From: Arcuatula senhousia
Taxonomy: Eukaryota > Mollusca > Bivalvia > Mytilida > Mytilidae
Reading direction: 5' to 3'
NCBI GenBank assembly: GCA_963971305.1
Contig: OZ020307.1
Coordinates: forward strand, 48,977,702-49,041,701
Length of the DNA: 64,000 bases
Shown: positions 12,401-21,423 of the stretch, piece by piece
Layout: every line of letters starts with the position of its first letter
Position numbering within the stretch: position 1 is the first letter of the stretch
Program-made: the position numbers and the translations under genes
The notes under the pieces: model-generated
The model's input: the letters and a program-made list of their open reading frames with translations, nothing else
What the model was told of the DNA's origin: nothing
Database searches by the model: none

Positions 12401-15400
12401 AAAGTTTCAACTGATATATCTTGAATAAATCGTTGGCCCCTGCATTTAAAAGAGGTAGATCTTTACTTTTTCGAGTACATTGGTTCAGTCCTATTTTCAA
12501 AGCATTTGACTGTTGTATGCTATAGTTTATTGTCCTCAATGTCTACTGTTTTTTTGTTTTCTTGTGTTTGTTGTTGTGGGTTTTTTCCGAGGGGAGGATT
12601 TTCAGACTTTGCAAACCCTTTATAAAAATCAAAACTTAAAAAATAATTTTAAACAAAATATAGAATATATCTACAAAAATATAATAATGAAGAAATTATC
12701 CAGCTTGACTTCACTGAGTTCACTATCATTTCGTCTCGAGTTCACGTTGCTGAATGTGGATTTGTTGTTATGTGAGTGTGTTTTTTTGTTGTTGTTGTAT
12801 TATTTGTTTAGTTATGATGATTTTTTGTCTACCGATTTTGTCTCTTTGTCTTTTCGGTTTTATAATGTTGGTTACCCCTTTGGTACACCTTTACTTCTTA
12901 TTATCCAGCTTGACTGATGATTCTAAATCATTTTTTATACAATCAATTAAAGACTGAATTTGGTTTAGAAAAATATTTATCAAAAGAAATAAATTTAAAA
13001 AAAAGACATTTATTAACACAATTAAAAGTCAGCGAGATACAAAAATATTAAAAGAGAAAATAGACTATGCTCTGTATGTGAAGTTGTTGATTATGAAAAT
13101 CATTTTCTTCTGTATTGTAACAATAACAAACAATTAAGCCAACTTATGCTTATTAATTTAAATATAATGGCCCTGTCACACTATAACTTTCTAGCCAACG
13201 TGTGCCGACGTTTTAGAATATATTTTCAACACGATGGTGTGCGTTGCGTAAGTTTTGTATACGTTATGAACATGCTACAAACACGTCATCGAACGTCAGC
13301 GTGCGTTGGTGAACGTCGAGTGCGTCGCAAATTTTTCAACATGCTTAAAATTTCCGACGTTCGCCAAGGTGTTAGAAATAAATTATTCGATCGCTAGGCA
13401 TAAATTAGAAGGACGTTATACACACGCTGATGTACGCTATGTGGTCGTTGTGCGCACGTTGAAATGCATTTGACGAACGCTAAGATACATGGAAATGAAC
13501 GTGTCTAGCGATAATGCAGCGCACGTCCAGCGTCAATTTAACGACCAAGAAACCTATTCAACGTGTTAAAAACGTGTACAGAGCGCACAGAGCGTCATTG
13601 TTACAAACGAGTAGCGTATCAACCCCAGCATTTTATAAGTTATATTGAATCACAAGGGGGAAAGTTAATTTCAAAAGCTTCAAATACTAATTCAAACCTG
13701 AAAAAAAAATTTTTACAAAAAACAATGAACAAAGCTAAAAAAATCTTGAATATAACAAGGATAACGTAGATGGTCTGGAATTGAAAGTAATTTTTGCAAA
13801 TTGAAATACACCTGTCGTGTTTTCGGTGGACAAAAATACTCAAATACAACGAGTAACGACAGTCTAACTTCAATACTCATTTGAAATAATGTGTATTTTT
13901 AATATTCATTAAGCACACGCGTTTTTTTTCGCTCTTAAGGACACCCGTCATGCTATCTGCAATCATTTAGGATTAGTCAAGTGCTCTATAAAAAGGATGC
14001 TAGGCAAACTTTACAGACCGGTATTTCTTACATATACTCATTTAGGATTTTGAGAGTTTGTTAACAAGCGCATGCATTCCTTTCTGTATATGATTGACAT
14101 ATCAAAATATAAAATCTACACTATATTTTATTCTTTTAGACTGAGTGCAAAAATCTATTGGTTAAAAAACGGCTTTAGAATAATTATACATTCATATTAC
14201 TAGAACGCTGAAAACCAATATTTTAATAACGAAACTAAATTTACATGATGTGTCTTTAAGTTTTAATTTATACAGCAATACATTTAAGTCAAATCTATTT
14301 GGGTTATTGTGAAATAATACTAAATAACAGACCAGAAATCCTAGGTCTCCCCAGCGAGAGAAAAAATTATAAGTTAGAATAACGCTATGAATGCGTTCTG
14401 CAGTCGTCACACATGCGCTAGGCAACCGTCAAGTACGCCAGACAAACGCTATAGATAAGTTTTGAATAAGTTTGTCGTGCGTTGCAGGTAGTTAGTCTGA
14501 CGCTTTTTGGTCATTCACCGAGATATTTTTTGAAACTTTTTACAGCGACTGCCAACGTGTTCCAACGTTTTAGAACATTATTCGAACGTTCGGCACACGT
14601 TGGCTAAAACGTTGCAGTGTGACAGGGCCATAAATCAAAAAATCGACTTAAATAATCAAATTATACATATCCAACGAATTTTGAATCCCAATTTAGGTCT
14701 AATTCTAATTGTATGCGACTTTATAAAGCAGCCACTGGTACTACGAAAATATGGTCCACATTCGTCTAAATGTTCTCAAAACTACAACTTCATATGTTAA
14801 TGTTCTGTATACTCTGTTGGTTTCTGTATATGTTTTGTATTTGACATGCTTTTGTTATTGTTTCTGCTTTAACCTATCTGGGTATATTTTGCAAATAAAG
14901 ATTTATTAAAGTTAAACTTAAACTTTAACATTTATAAGTTTAGGTTTGTTTTGATATCTATTTGTAGATAGCAAACCTTCAAGTAGTCATCCGTCAACAC
15001 AGTCGACAACAGCAACTGGTAGTTATGAATTAACTTAACCATTTATCAATTCGAATTTTAACATAATATTTTTTTCGTAGGTATTGTAGATTTATTATAT
15101 TTTAGCATTTTCCTTTTTCTAGTACGTTCGTTCAGTCCTATTTTTAAAGCACCCGACTGTTGTATGTTAATTTATGGTCTTCAAAGTCTACTGTTTTTGT
15201 TTTCTTGCATGTTTGTTGTTTTGGTTTTTTCCGAGGGAGGACTTTCAGACTTGAATGCTATTTTTATACTACTCTACTTTAACAAAGTCATGTTTCAAAA
15301 TATGATTGGCTTTGTGTTGTGTCGGGATTATTAAAAGGTAAGTTATTACTTGTAGCACTATTGAATGTTTCAAGTAATGATGTACATGTATTTTTTGCAG

Positions 15401-18400
15401 ACTAAACTCTGAAAAGATCAATCCTTTGTTAAAAGAAGCCTATAATATAAACAAAAATCTACAAAAGGAAGAATTGTACTCATGGTACACCCTTGCTTCC
15501 ATTTTTTTTTAAGAATGTGAATTAGATATCACAGAATTTGAGACTTTTGACAAACCATTATGAAAATTAAATATGACTTAAAAAGTAATTTTTAACAAAA
15601 AATGGAAGATATCTACCAAAATATAATAGTACAGAAATTATCCAGCTTGACTTATAATTCTTAATTATTCTTATACAAACAATTAAAGACTGAATTTGGT
15701 TTAGAAAAACGTTTATTCAAAAATAAACAAGTATTAAAAACAGACATTTAATAACACAATTAAGAGTCAGCAACCACAAATTAAATACAGATTTATGAAG
15801 ATACAGAAATATTAAAAGAGAAAATAGAGTATGCTCTGTATGTGAAGTTGTTGAAGATGAAAATCATTTTCTTCTGTATTGTAACATTAACAAACAAATA
15901 AGACAAGCTATGTTTAATAAATTAAATCTAAATCAAAACAATTACTTAAATTATCAAATTATACATATTCAACGAATTTTGATAATTTAAGTCATTGTTT
16001 TGATTTAGATTTAATTTATTAAACATAGCTTGTCCTATTTGTTTGTATCAAATTATACATATTCAACGAATTTTGGTCCCGTGCGGGGCCCGGGTGGCGA
16101 ATAGGCCCGCAGCAGAGCCTAGCTTGTCGTAAGAGGCGACTAAGGGTCTTGGGATTCTGATGTCGGGTCAGTGCTCAGCCCACAGAGCGACCAAGTGTGT
16201 ACCCTAGGTGGCTGAATAGGGCGGTCCTCGTCCGCGGGGGTTGTCAGGTCTATAATACGGAAACCCTGACCGCCGACCATAGTGGGCCAACGTGTGTGGA
16301 GAGTGCCACGCTCCATGCACGTAAAAGACCCCTTTGTGGACCGCCAAGTAGTGCACCACATAGGCTAAATTTTTCGCCCCTACCCACCTCTCCCCTTTTT
16401 CTGTGGTTCTTCAAAATTAACCGGTCCATTGTTTCCCACTCCACCCCATATTTCATTTATCATCATCATTTCATGTTCATTTTATCATCCTTTTCATGTT
16501 CATCAGCTGTAAATAACCTATATAGCGTTGCACGGGCGTAAAACACCAACTCACTCACTCACTCACTCACTCAACGAATTTTGAATCCCAATTTAGATCG
16601 GATTCTAATTGTATGCGACTTTATAAAGCAGTCACTGGTACTACGAAAGAAGCAGAGGTACCAATGGGGTATCCGAATCTTAAAAGTCCGAAAGGGAAGA
16701 GACAAAAAAAGCAAACACCAATTACAACGGGACAAAAACATACAACATGTAAAACATGGAAACACAAAATAACTGAATATCAATCAACAACGCGAACTCA
16801 AGTCGAAACAAAAGTGAACTCATGTGCTCCGGAAGAGTAAGTAGTTCCAGCCGCTTGCTATAGCACATCCGTCGCGTTGCCAATAGTCCATTCAGCGTGT
16901 CAAATCCGATAAAGGAAGACAAACCAAAACCTTATGACAAACCAACATCTGCACTCATCGGAGTGATCGAAATCCCATATTTGTCTATAAGTGCATGATG
17001 TCTTCCGTAAAATTTCTTGAGTGAAAACAGCAACCGAGGAGCAACATACCCTTGTGTGAGCAATTTTTGCGTCAGATGTGTCGTTCTGCTAAGGAAATCG
17101 ATGTAAGTCCCGCACGCTCTGGAGTAACGAATCAATTGAGATACGTAAACTCCATAAGCTGTAGCGGACGGAATGTTTCTACACAATAAGGGAAAGATGA
17201 CGATTGGAAATTTGAAGTCACCACGTTTGTCATAGAGCCTTGTTGAAAGTCTTCTTTGAGAGTCAATTTCGAGATGTAGATCTTAATATGAAGCAGACTT
17301 CCTAGAATCTGTTGTGTCCTTTATATCAAGCTCCACATCGGTCAAATGTCTCAAAACTATAACTCCATATGTTAATGTTCTGTATACTCTGTTGGTTTCT
17401 GTATATGTTTTGTATTTGACATGTTCTTGTTTTTACTTTGACCCAAATGGTTGTATTTTGCAAATAAAGATTTAATTTATTAAAATTAAACTTAAACTTA
17501 GACATTAATAAGTGTATAGTTTGTTTTATACCTATTTGTAGATAGCAAACTTTCAAGTAGTAATCCGTCAACACAGTCGACAACAGTAACAGGTAATTAT
17601 GAATTAACTTATCCTTTTTTCAGTTCCAATTTTAACATAATATTTCTTTTTCTTTTCGTTGGTATTGTAGATTTATTATCTTTTAGATCTTTACCTTTTT
17701 CGAGTACCTGGTTCCAATCCTATTTTCAAAGCATCGGACTGTTGTATGTTAAATTATGGTATTCAATGTTTTTTTGTTTTCTTGTATGTTTGTTGTTTTG
17801 GTTTTTTCCGAGGGGAGGACTTTCAGATTTGAATGCTATTATATTTTATACTACTTTGCTTTAACAAAGTCATGTTTAAACATATGGTTGACTTGGTGTT
17901 GTGTCGAGATTTTTTAAAGGTTAGTTATTACTTGTAGCACAAGTTTCATTAAAATTCAAGTAATGAATGTATTTTTGCAGAAAAAACTCTGAAAAGATCA
18001 ACTCTTTATTAAAAGAAGCATAAATTATAAACAAAATCTACAACAGGAAGAACTGTACTCGTGGTACACACTTGTTTCAAAAATATTTGAAGAATGTGAA
18101 TTAGATAGATATCACAGAATTTGAGAATTTTGACAAACACTTTATGAAAATTAAGAATAACTTAAAAAGTAATTTTCAACAAACAAATGAATATTTCTAC
18201 AAACCTATAGTAATACAGAAATTATCCATCTTGACTGAAGATTCTAAATTATTGTTATACAAACAATTAAAGACTAAATTTTGTTTAGAAAAATATTGAT
18301 AAAAAGAAAAAAAAGTTTTTAAAACAGACATTTAATAACACGATAAAGAGTCAGCAACCACAAATTAAATATATAGAATTAGGAAGATACAGAAATATTA

Positions 18401-21257
18401 AAAGAGAAAATAGACTATGCTCTGTTTGTGAAGTTGTTGAAGATGAATATCATTTTCTTCTGTATTGTACATGTAACATTAACAAATAATTAAGACAAAC
18501 TATGTTTAATAAATTAAATCTTACTTAAATAATCAAATTATACATATGCAACGAATTTCGAATCCCAATTTAGGACTCATTCTTATTATATGCGCCTTTA
18601 TAAAGCAGTCACTGGTACTTCGAAAATAGGGTCCACATCGGTCAAAATGTTCTCAAAACTATAACTCGATATGTTAATGTTCTGTATACTCTGTTGTTTT
18701 CTGTATATGTTTTGCATTTGACATCTTTTTGTGTTTGTTTTTGCTTAGACAAATATGGGTGTATTTTGCAAATAAAGATTTATTTAACTTAAACTTTAAC
18801 ATAAATAAGTTTAGTTTTGTTCTGATATCTATTTGTAGATAGCAAACCTTCAAGTAGTAATCCGTCATCACAGTCGACACCAGTAACAGGTAATTCATTG
18901 TAATTATGAATTAACTAAAACCTTTTTACAATTCCAATTGTAACAAAATATTATTTTTCTTTTCGTTGGTATCGTAGATTTATTCTCTTTTAGGAAAGAG
19001 GTCAACTTTTTTTATTAACTTCGAATATGAGTTATATAAAACCATGTTTAACGATCGCAATTAATGAAAAAAATAATAAATTATTGTCACACATACTTTT
19101 TTCAGCCAATTCTACGATATCATTGTTAAAAGACTTTAAAGTGACACAACACACAGGTAATTAAATAATTAAGAACTTTATTTCTTTTTTAGGAATGTAT
19201 ATATACTTTTACGTGTAGACCAATTAAAGCAAAAGTTAGCTAGATAAACGTTATTGTTTAAAGATAAAGAAGCAGTAAAAACAAGAACTGAATTTTGGGG
19301 TCCCCTGCCGAGCGAAAAAAAAATCAAAGTCTGATCGCTAAACAGGAAGTTGAAAAGTGACATATCTGAAAACGCACACCACCATATTAAACCCCTGCCT
19401 GAAACTGCATACAAAACAGGCAGTAGGCACGCGACAGATCAGAAAACCCATCCCACCATATGAGACCCCTACCTGGAGCTGCAAACCAAAGGATTAAGAA
19501 GCTGTCCTTGTAAAAATCAGGCAAAAGCCTACAGAAACTGGCACATGATGAATTTTATCCCAGCAAATTTATTGTTTTATATATTGTTGGACTCATATGT
19601 AAAACAAAAATTGCCAGGATTCGTTTGAAAGCAACATGGATGACTTGTGATTCAGCCTTAAAGTTCATGAACAAAGCAACCAAATTTGGCAAATATGCAA
19701 GAGTTATCTCCCTTCTTCTGCATATTTTCAATGCATTCTATATAAATTATATCTAAGTTATCACTCCATTTAACCAAAAATCTGCATTTATTTTGGGGAA
19801 TGGATGTTAAACTGATGTGAAATCAATGAAATTTTTTGAAAAGCAAAATTTGTCATGTGCTAGCTATTGCCTGGGTATGCTTGGACAGCCTCTTAATAGT
19901 ACTAAAGTAGTTGAGAAATCTTTTACGTAAAAAGTGTGACGGATGGACGCACGCACGGACGGACGTTGCGGCGGGGGACAAAAAGAGAAGGACATACATT
20001 CATTCTGCTACATTTTAATATAGTTAACTTCCGAGAATGTCGCATATGAGGAGGTACTTTGTTCCTAATTGCCTCTTTGTTATACATGTATATATAATGT
20101 CGCGCAACTATAGTTACATTGTAACATCATCTATTCGAAAAAATACTTGTATCATATTTTATTTTTAAAATACGGCACTTGAAAATCGGTGAATATATCC
20201 ACCTTTCCCAGAAGCCGTTTGTGTAAAATTATGGATTTTACATATGAATTTTATTTTGTTTAAGAGTAATCAATAAACAGTACTAGTTTTGTCTTATATA
20301 CAGGACTTATTGTTGGAGGCGTCTCGGCTGTCTTCATCTTTGGTATAATTGTAACTGCTGTGATTCTGATGAGGTATGGTCATTATTTATGCGTTTTCAC
20401 ATAGGTGAAACAACATGATCTAGAACGCAGGGATGACGTTCAATACTAGCAACTTGTCTGTAACGCGGCGGGTCTGTTAAAGCGGCAGGCACTTGGCATT
20501 TAGAACTTAATAGAATATTGTTGTTATCGTCAATAATACTTTTACAAGTTGGAGAGCAAGAATTTGTAACCAATCAAGAAAACACAGTGACGCTCTCAAA
20601 ACATGTGAACAGGATTGTGTTAATACCATTTGATATTTTACATTGTCATTAGGATCTGCATGGTTCTAAAGTGAAATCTTGGTATTCTATATTGACTGAA
20701 TGTTATGTTCGAATTAGCGCTGCTAACAGCAACGCAATAACTTCATTTGTAACCAAGTTACTAATTTCAGACGAAGAATCAAGAGAAAGCAAAGCAAAGA
20801 TCATACACAGCTACCAATAAGTAAAGAACACACTCCTTACGGCACTGAAGACCATAATGAGCGTTGCATTAAGGACAACAACTTAACTTATAACAATGCT
20901 TTTAACCTTACCAGCTTACAAAATGAACACGAAATTGTCAAATTCTCAACTACATATGAGGATGTCAAAGATGCGTATGCCATTTCTGAAAAATATAACA
21001 AGCAGGATGAAGGTGAATATAACTATTCTTATACCCCCGAGGGTACATATGATTGTACAAAATTGAATGAAAAGATGGAAAGCGAAAATGTGTATGGTAG
21101 ATCCGTTGATGACGTTTACGATTCTGCTATTCAGCAACCGAATCTACATGATACGTCAGATGTCTATGCCAGATGTGTCGAAGATGTTTATGATTCTACC
21201 GAACACGGACGACCCAAACGTGAAGATTCTGACACGTATGACCATTTTGTTGGTTAA
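3426..21257 (+). CDS. Gene A: lectin/MAM-type single-pass membrane receptor, tyrosine-rich tail
   Basis: Thirteen coding exons: 3426-3495, 4223-4501, 4925-5029, 6641-6994, 8918-9184, 9429-9479, 10411-10461, 14968-15018, 17542-17592, 18839-18889, 19106-19156, 20304-20373, 20771-21257. All introns are GT-AG, and the joined frame is open for 645 codons. Layout: signal peptide (1-23), SUEL/Gal-lectin-like domain (24-116), MAM-like domain (117-269), second SUEL-like cysteine-rich domain (270-358), Ser/Thr stalk (359-460), transmembrane helix (461-483), cytoplasmic tail (484-645) with 14-15 tyrosines. SUEL domains bind rhamnose or galactose and MAM domains mediate adhesion in known proteins, so a cell-surface recognition or adhesion receptor is likely; ligand and signalling are inference. 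Gene B, 5 kb downstream, has the same exon plan. Not recognised as a named gene. Confidence 0.8.
3925..4199. mobile_element. MITE with 6-bp target duplication, next to exon 2 of gene A
   Basis: The ends are inverted repeats beginning TACGAAAGCCGAGAAGGCTC. The element is flanked by the direct repeat AGTTTA (3919-3924 and 4200-4205). The 275-bp body is AT-rich with GGAATTC palindromes and has no coding capacity. The insertion ends 23 bp before exon 2 of gene A, so the target duplication lies in the polypyrimidine/branch region of that acceptor. Confidence 0.8.
4223..4501 (+). CDS. Gene A exon 2: SUEL/Gal-lectin-like domain 1
   Basis: Phase 1-1 exon of 93 codons. The cysteine and hydrophobic pattern fits the SUEL (rhamnose/galactose-binding lectin) fold: VVKIVDAFLVDQTSRC, ISQNVVDYLKYECDGKMSC and PCINDLGYLNYKYKC match the family's central A-strand, V..V...C.G...C and final PC...KYL.V.Y.C blocks. 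The short YGR/DPC sugar-binding motifs of classical family members are not exact, so binding specificity cannot be predicted. It is clearly homologous to 32336-32608 of gene B. Confidence 0.75.
4925..5029 (+). CDS. Gene A exon 3: first part of MAM-like domain
   Basis: A 35-codon phase 1-1 exon. EQCTFN ... LKWCGWTNYGRQNFKW matches the opening of MAM domains (C.FE ... C.W ... DF.W). The acceptor AAATCAAAG is shared in form with gene B exon 3, and the donor is TGGA|GTAAGA. It joins in frame to exon 4, which supplies the rest of the domain. Confidence 0.7.
5030..6640 (+). other. Gene A intron 3
   Basis: No exon needed by the gene model lies here. It contains a 53-codon open stretch at 5179-5340 with protein-like composition, and otherwise AT-rich sequence without recognised repeats. 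Confidence 0.5.
5179..5340 (+). other. 53-codon open stretch inside intron 3, unrecognised
   Basis: Reads MGAFNYEDALVEPWILFPLP and continues through FCIKRGTIQNGDNTKFVG to TGA. The composition looks protein-like, but the phase does not fit the phase 1 splicing of gene A and no counterpart was found in gene B. It may be a relic exon or a repeat-borne fragment. Confidence 0.25.
6641..6994 (+). CDS. Gene A exon 4: remainder of MAM-like domain
   Basis: A 118-codon phase 1-1 exon. The block DMCFEFEYNISSKTHSLMVY matches the central strand of MAM domains, and the end is IRIYNYTIYENSCEG. The motif KHGTGR is shared with gene B. Acceptor TTTTAGTTGCAG and donor GAAG|GTATTA are clear. The length equals that of gene B exon 4 exactly (354 nt). 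Confidence 0.75.
6995..8917 (+). other. Gene A intron 4
   Basis: AT-rich intron. The part 7900-8290 carries repeated phrases such as CAAAATGGCGACC and TTTCAAAATGGTCGCC, a common style of bivalve interspersed repeat. A retroelement 3' fragment occupies 8318-8712. Nothing else is recognised. Confidence 0.5.
8318..8712 (-). mobile_element. 5'-truncated retroelement fragment (family R)
   Basis: Reverse strand. The reverse complement gives the end of an RT open reading frame (around KFYGRH ... DKYGIS, here degraded) and its 3' UTR, ending in ATTGGTGCCTCT. The same family recurs at 12711-12900, 16649-17330, 21424-22385, 29735-30790, 35063-35571, 36795-37046 and 52945-53718. RT motifs suggest a Penelope-like or LINE-type element; the class is not resolved. 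Confidence 0.6.
8918..9184 (+). CDS. Gene A exon 5: second SUEL-like cysteine-rich domain
   Basis: An 89-codon phase 1-1 exon with seven cysteines. It ends PECFWQYDMVVEYVCEG, resembling the C-terminal PC...KYL.V.Y.C block of SUEL domains, but the rest is divergent. Gene B exon 5 has the same length and cysteine spacing. The acceptor is at TTCAAG|ATCTAC, since the in-frame CAG a few bases later breaks the phase. Confidence 0.7.
9429..9479 (+). CDS. Gene A exon 6: stalk module 1
   Basis: A 51-nt phase 1-1 exon encoding DKISTESLTTTKFPSQS plus the split Gly codon. It is the direct counterpart of the only stalk exon of gene B (DKTPTESLSSTKSTSQS). Rich in Ser/Thr, so probably O-glycosylated. Confidence 0.75.
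9480..10410 (+). other. Gene A intron 6
   Basis: AT-rich, without recognised coding sequence. A small palindromic repeat lies at 10163-10351. Confidence 0.5.
10163..10351. repeat. Palindromic MITE-like repeat
   Basis: The ends are inverted copies of TACTGTGGGTTCATT and TACTGTGGTTTCATT; inner segments (TTTCGTGG / CCACGAAA) are also inverted. About 190 bp, non-coding. A TA dinucleotide flanks both ends. It lies 60 bp before stalk exon 7 of gene A. Confidence 0.5.
10411..10461 (+). CDS. Gene A exon 7: stalk module 2
   Basis: A 51-nt phase 1-1 exon, DSKASNCHLPTKSTTVS. It opens the DSK series of modules (exons 7-10) and uniquely contains a cysteine. Confidence 0.75.
11298..11660 (+). mobile_element. 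SINE-like element, old copy (family S)
   Basis: Shares with 39653-40181 the segments AGAACCCTGCTGCAGGTCT, GGATCCCCATGCAGGAGGCT, CATCATTTCATGTT and the tail GGAAGTAAAACAATAACTAA. The head is eroded. Several diverged copies lie elsewhere in this window. Confidence 0.65.
12420..13167 (+). repeat. Tandem unit copy 0, left part, with LINE-type ORF relic
   Basis: This segment is repeated at about 15110-15960 and 17690-18540. It includes a relic reading KRENRLCSVCEVV ... FLLYC, the CxxC...HxxxxC-type ending of many non-LTR reverse transcriptase proteins. Stops and indels show that it is dead. The copies accompany stalk exons 8-10, marking tandem duplication. Confidence 0.6.
12711..12900 (+). mobile_element. 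190-bp retroelement 3' fragment with 15-bp target duplication
   Basis: A piece of the family R 3' UTR (TTCGTCTCGAGTTCACGTTG ... GGTACACCTTTACTTC) inserted into the tandem unit. The target TTATCCAGCTTGACT is repeated at 12696-12710 and 12901-12915. Severe 5' truncation plus a long target duplication is the signature of target-primed reverse transcription. Confidence 0.8.
13168..14630. mobile_element. PIF/Harbinger-like non-autonomous transposon (MITE)
   Basis: The ends are inverted repeats TGGCCCTGTCACACT / AGTGTGACAGGGCCA. The inversion continues imperfectly inward with AGCCAACGTGTGCCGA and TTTTAGAA blocks. A 3-bp direct repeat TAA flanks the element (13165-13167, 14631-14633), the target type of PIF/Harbinger. 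The inner sequence is full of AACGTT/ACGTGC motifs and has no transposase frame. Confidence 0.75.
14968..15018 (+). CDS. Gene A exon 8: stalk module 3
   Basis: A 51-nt phase 1-1 exon, DSKPSSSHPSTQSTTAT. Acceptor TATTTGTAG is identical to that of exons 9 and 10. Confidence 0.75.
15395..15900 (+). pseudogene. Relic of a non-LTR retrotransposon ORF end, copy 1
   Basis: Fragments such as KRENRVCSVCEVVEDENHFL correspond to the C-terminal zinc-binding region of LINE-type reverse transcriptase proteins. The frame is broken. Part of the tandem unit following exon 8. Confidence 0.5.
15891..16044. repeat. Long hairpin: inverted repeat with about 67-bp arms
   Basis: Arms 15891-15958 and 15978-16044 are reverse complements with about two differences, separated by roughly 19 bp. 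It arose by inverted duplication of the unit sequence around GCTATGTTTAATAAATTAAA. RNA from this intron would fold into a near-perfect stem. Confidence 0.8.
16076..16571 (+). mobile_element. SINE-like element (family S2), full copy with target duplication
   Basis: Begins GTCCCGTGCGGGGCCCGGGT and ends in an (ACTC)n tail. Flanked by the direct repeat CAACGAATTTTG (16064-16075 and 16572-16583). GC-rich head, no protein. A related copy lies at 40245-40659. Confidence 0.85.
16649..17330 (-). mobile_element. 5'-truncated family R retroelement
   Basis: Reverse strand. Encodes the end of the RT frame (SATAYGVYVSQLIRYSRACG ... KFYGRHHALIDKYGIS) followed by 3' UTR. It interrupts the tandem unit between CTACGAAA and CACATCGG, so it inserted after the duplication. 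Confidence 0.7.
17542..17592 (+). CDS. Gene A exon 9: stalk module 4
   Basis: A 51-nt phase 1-1 exon, DSKLSSSNPSTQSTTVT. Nearly identical to exons 8 and 10. Confidence 0.75.
17985..18500 (+). pseudogene. Relic of a non-LTR retrotransposon ORF end, copy 2
   Basis: Best-preserved copy, reading ELGRYRNIKRENRLCSVC then EVVEDEYHFLLYC. Same relic as in the other units; no start or catalytic RT region. Confidence 0.5.
18839..18889 (+). CDS. Gene A exon 10: stalk module 5
   Basis: A 51-nt phase 1-1 exon, DSKPSSSNPSSQSTPVT. Confidence 0.75.
19106..19156 (+). CDS. Gene A exon 11: stalk module 6
   Basis: A 51-nt phase 1-1 exon, ANSTISLLKDFKVTQHT, with acceptor CTTTTTTCAG and donor ACAG|GTAATT. It diverges from the DSK series and has an N-glycosylation site (NST). 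Called from its splice sites, length and phase. Confidence 0.6.
19157..20303 (+). other. Gene A intron 11
   Basis: Contains a diverged interspersed repeat (about 19300-20040) with a near-duplicated phrase (CACCATATTAAACCCCTGCC / CACCATATGAGACCCCTACC). It ends in a GGACGGACG-rich part, a style shared with several other repeats in this window. No coding signal. Confidence 0.45.
20304..20373 (+). CDS. Gene A exon 12: transmembrane helix
   Basis: Encodes GLIVGGVSAVFIFGIIVTAV ILM, an uninterrupted hydrophobic run. It enters in phase 1 and leaves in phase 2. The next exon starts with the basic stop-transfer RRRIKRK, so the N-terminal part is extracellular. Confidence 0.8.
20771..21257 (+). CDS. 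Gene A exon 13: tyrosine-rich cytoplasmic tail
   Basis: 162 residues, basic next to the membrane, then acidic. Repeated acidic tyrosine motifs are visible: TYEDVKDAYAI, EGTYD, ENVYGRSVDDVYDS, DVYARCVEDVYDS, DTYDHFVG. TYNN fits a Grb2-type SH2 site. No canonical ITAM/ITIM (YxxL/I pair) is present. The VY...DVYDS block occurs twice, an internal duplication. EGTYD and ENVY are conserved in gene B. Confidence 0.8.
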
Positions 21258-21423
21258 ACAGTTAGATTAGAATTTGTAAATGAATTTGTTTATTTTAAAA
21301 CTATTATCTTTTCAAAGAAATTATCCTTGTGTTACATGCAATGAACAAAAATCCCAAAATCGTTCCTTTCTTTTGTTTTTGATTTTATCTCATACCTTAC
21401 TCCCTGTAGCTAGTACAAGAAAA

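Larger units (their letters stand above)
10462..14967 (+). other. Gene A intron 7
   Basis: 10660-11090 is pyrimidine-rich sequence of higher GC with no recognised gene. A SINE-like copy follows at 11298-11660, then AT-rich sequence with nothing seen (11661-12420). The first copy of the tandem unit that contains stalk exons begins near 12420 and is interrupted by a retro-fragment (12711-12900) and a MITE (13168-14630). Confidence 0.5.
14634..18889 (+). repeat. Tandemly duplicated units carrying stalk exons 8, 9 and 10
   Basis: The sequence leading into exon 8 (about 14634-14967) recurs before exon 9 (16572-16648 and 17331-17541) and exon 10 (18530-18838). Shared blocks include GCGACTTTATAAAGCAG, ATGTTAATGTTCTGTATACT and GCAAATAAAGATTTATT. 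The sequence after each exon is also shared (TTATGAATTAACTTA, TTTTCGTTGGTATTGTAG). The exon array therefore grew by unequal crossing-over of about 1-2.5 kb units, later enlarged by SINE and retroelement insertions. Confidence 0.75.

Noticed and set aside
12513..12957. 134- and 67-codon frames rich in Phe, Leu and Val
   Set aside because: T-rich intronic repeat read as protein; a retro-fragment with target duplication lies in the middle.
13168..14630. Possible coding transposase inside the Harbinger-like element
   Set aside because: Only short frames with repeated ACGTT-derived composition; no DDE motif.
16197..16541. 114-codon open frame in the SINE at 16.2 kb, and similar frames at 39725-40054 and 40207-40569
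   Set aside because: These follow the GC-rich SINE sequence and read in different frames or strands in each copy; SINEs do not encode protein.
19940..19975. GGACGGACG runs (also 23590, 34575, 43890, 56000, 58645) as a CRISPR-like array or telomere
   Set aside because: Short unrelated runs at the ends of different interspersed repeats, without regular spacers.
20771..21257. ITAM or ITIM in the tails
   Set aside because: No YxxL/I pair with the right spacing; the tyrosine motifs are acidic and of another type.
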